Positions 5,442-6,308 of a stretch of DNA of 6,308 nucleotides are shown piece by piece. The first letter of the stretch is position 1; every line of letters starts with the position of its first letter. The notes under the pieces were generated by a model. That model did no database searches. It was not told where the DNA came from and saw nothing but the letters and a program-made list of their open reading frames with translations. Position numbers and translations under genes: made by a program. The DNA comes from Coleofasciculus sp. S288 (lineage in GTDB: Bacteria > Cyanobacteriota > Cyanobacteriia > Cyanobacteriales > Coleofasciculaceae), in contig JAIUYC010000252.1 in NCBI GenBank assembly GCA_020216575.1, positions 1 through 6,308 of the forward strand, given 5' to 3'.

Positions 5442-5481
5442 TAGCGGTTCTCAATCTAGTGTCGAGTTTCAGTTAAAAAAT

Positions 5482-6093
5482 GTGTACAGATATCTCTTGT
5501 TTTACAAACCCTATAACGTTTTAAGCCAGTTCAGCGATAGAGACGCGAGTAAAATTAATCATGAAGGCTCTAGCGTCTTGCCCACTGAACGTGGCACACT
5601 AAAAGATTACATTCAAGTGCCTTCGGTTTACCCAGTTGGACGGCTCGACAGAGACAGCGAAGGGCTGCTGCTGTTGACAAACAACGGACGCTTGCAGCAT
5701 CGGCTTTCAGATCGACGGTTTCGTCATCCTCGGACATACTGGGTACAAGTAGAGCGCATTCCAGATGAAGCCGCTCTGAACCAGTTGCGCAGTGGTGTGG
5801 TAGTTCAGGATTATCTCACCCGACCTGCGTTGGTGCAACTCTTACCAGAAGCCCCGTCCCTACCACCGCGCCAGCCACCGATACGCTTTCGCAAAACGGT
5901 GCCTACCGCTTGGCTGGAAATCACTTTAACTGAAGGACGAAACCGACAGGTGCGGCGGATGACGGCTGCGGTAGGGCTTCCTACATTGCGACTTGTGCGG
6001 ATTGCGATCGCGCACCTGCGTCTAGATAGTCTAGCACCAGGTGAGTGGCGTGACCTGACATCAGAAGAATTGGAACCGCTACTTCGGCTGTGA
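5482..6093 (+). CDS. RluE-type 23S rRNA pseudouridine synthase (RsuA family)
   Basis: The 203-residue enzyme isomerises a uridine in ribosomal RNA; E. coli RluE acts on U2457 of 23S rRNA. The start motif [13 protein letters not shown] is followed by the catalytic [17 protein letters not shown], with the nucleophile Asp56. Later come [33 protein letters not shown] and PTLRLVR, all closely matching RluE. Like RluE it lacks the N-terminal S4 RNA-binding domain of RsuA and RluB. A loop of about 15 residues (after SQF, with [16 protein letters not shown]) is extra compared with E. coli RluE. The frame is open back to TTG 5386, inside folB. I chose GTG 5482 because it aligns with the RluE start, although no Shine-Dalgarno is obvious. 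An ATG one base earlier is out of frame. Confidence 0.9.
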   Translation: MYRYLLFYKPYNVLSQFSDRDASKINHEGSSVLPTERGTLKDYIQVPSVYPVGRLDRDSEGLLLLTNNGRLQHRLSDRRFRHPRTYWVQVERIPDEAALNQLRSGVVVQDYLTRPALVQLLPEAPSLPPRQPPIRFRKTVPTAWLEITLTEGRNRQVRRMTAAVGLPTLRLVRIAIAHLRLDSLAPGEWRDLTSEELEPLLRL

Positions 6094-6112
6094 CAAAGAG
6101 GAATTACGGTCT

Positions 6113-6125
6113 AGGGAAGAGCCCT
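6113..6125 (+). terminator. Weak hairpin after the pseudouridine synthase gene
   Basis: AGGG-AAGAG-CCCT forms a 4-bp stem 19 bases past the stop codon and is followed by TTTAGTTCAATTCTT, which is only loosely T-rich. It is a marginal terminator candidate. The rest of 6126-6308 shows CTAGCCCCT-type simple sequence and no gene. Confidence 0.2.
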
Positions 6126-6308
6126 TTAGTTCAATTCTTGATAGACAATTAAACCTGGTGCTACTAGCCCCTCACTTCTAATCCCTCACAAAGCCCCTAG
6201 CCTCTCTAGTTCCCAGTTAAAATCTGCAACCTTAGATTCTGGCATGGCAAACTAGATGGCAGTTAGCTGATATACGAAATTTAGATACCTGACAGGAATT
6301 GAGGAAGT

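Overview
The window looks like an ordinary stretch of a cyanobacterial chromosome, probably from a filamentous, repeat-rich genome. The main evidence is seven copies of the HIP1 octamer GCGATCGC (319-326, 762-769, 3942-3949, 4668-4675, 4826-4833, 5162-5169, 6004-6011), about one per 0.9 kb. The short degenerate repeats packed into the spacers also fit: a C-rich 9-mer, CTATGCC and CTCTGTG tandems, and a GGGCGGGTTT/AAACCCGCCC inverted repeat. The genus call is a weak inference.

Layout. (1) 1-446 (+) is the 3' part of a histidine-phosphatase (phosphoglycerate-mutase-like) gene cut by the window edge. (2) 447-667 is a convergent spacer with several hairpins, one of which is a plausible terminator for the next gene. 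(3) 668-2167 (-) encodes a 12-helix sodium-coupled NSS/SLC6 (LeuT-fold) transporter with a strong Shine-Dalgarno. (4) 2168-2832 is a 665-bp non-coding stretch built of repeats: an inverted-repeat element, a 42-bp imperfect duplication, seven 21-bp tandem units and a C-rich 9-bp repeat. (5) 2833-3294 (-) encodes a YafP-like GNAT acetyltransferase. (6) 3295-3565 is a repeat-bearing spacer. (7) 3566-4744 (-) encodes a patatin-like lipase that starts at TTG and carries an unusual insertion of about 80 residues between its two catalytic motifs. (8) 4745-5025 is a spacer. (9) 5026-5400 (-) is folB, dihydroneopterin aldolase of folate synthesis. (10) 5482-6093 (+), divergent from folB, encodes an RluE-type 23S rRNA pseudouridine synthase. 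(11) 6094-6308 holds no recognisable gene.

The genes do not form one pathway. Spacers of 80-665 bp separate them, and the minus-strand series folB, patatin, GNAT, transporter is too widely spaced to be a convincing operon. No CRISPR array, complete insertion sequence, tRNA or rRNA was seen, and the patatin has no CBASS cyclase or other defence partner inside the window. I found no clear new multi-gene system. The most unusual features are the patatin insertion, the eukaryote-like chloride-site residues of the transporter, and the 21-bp repeat tract, which stays open as heptads on both strands.
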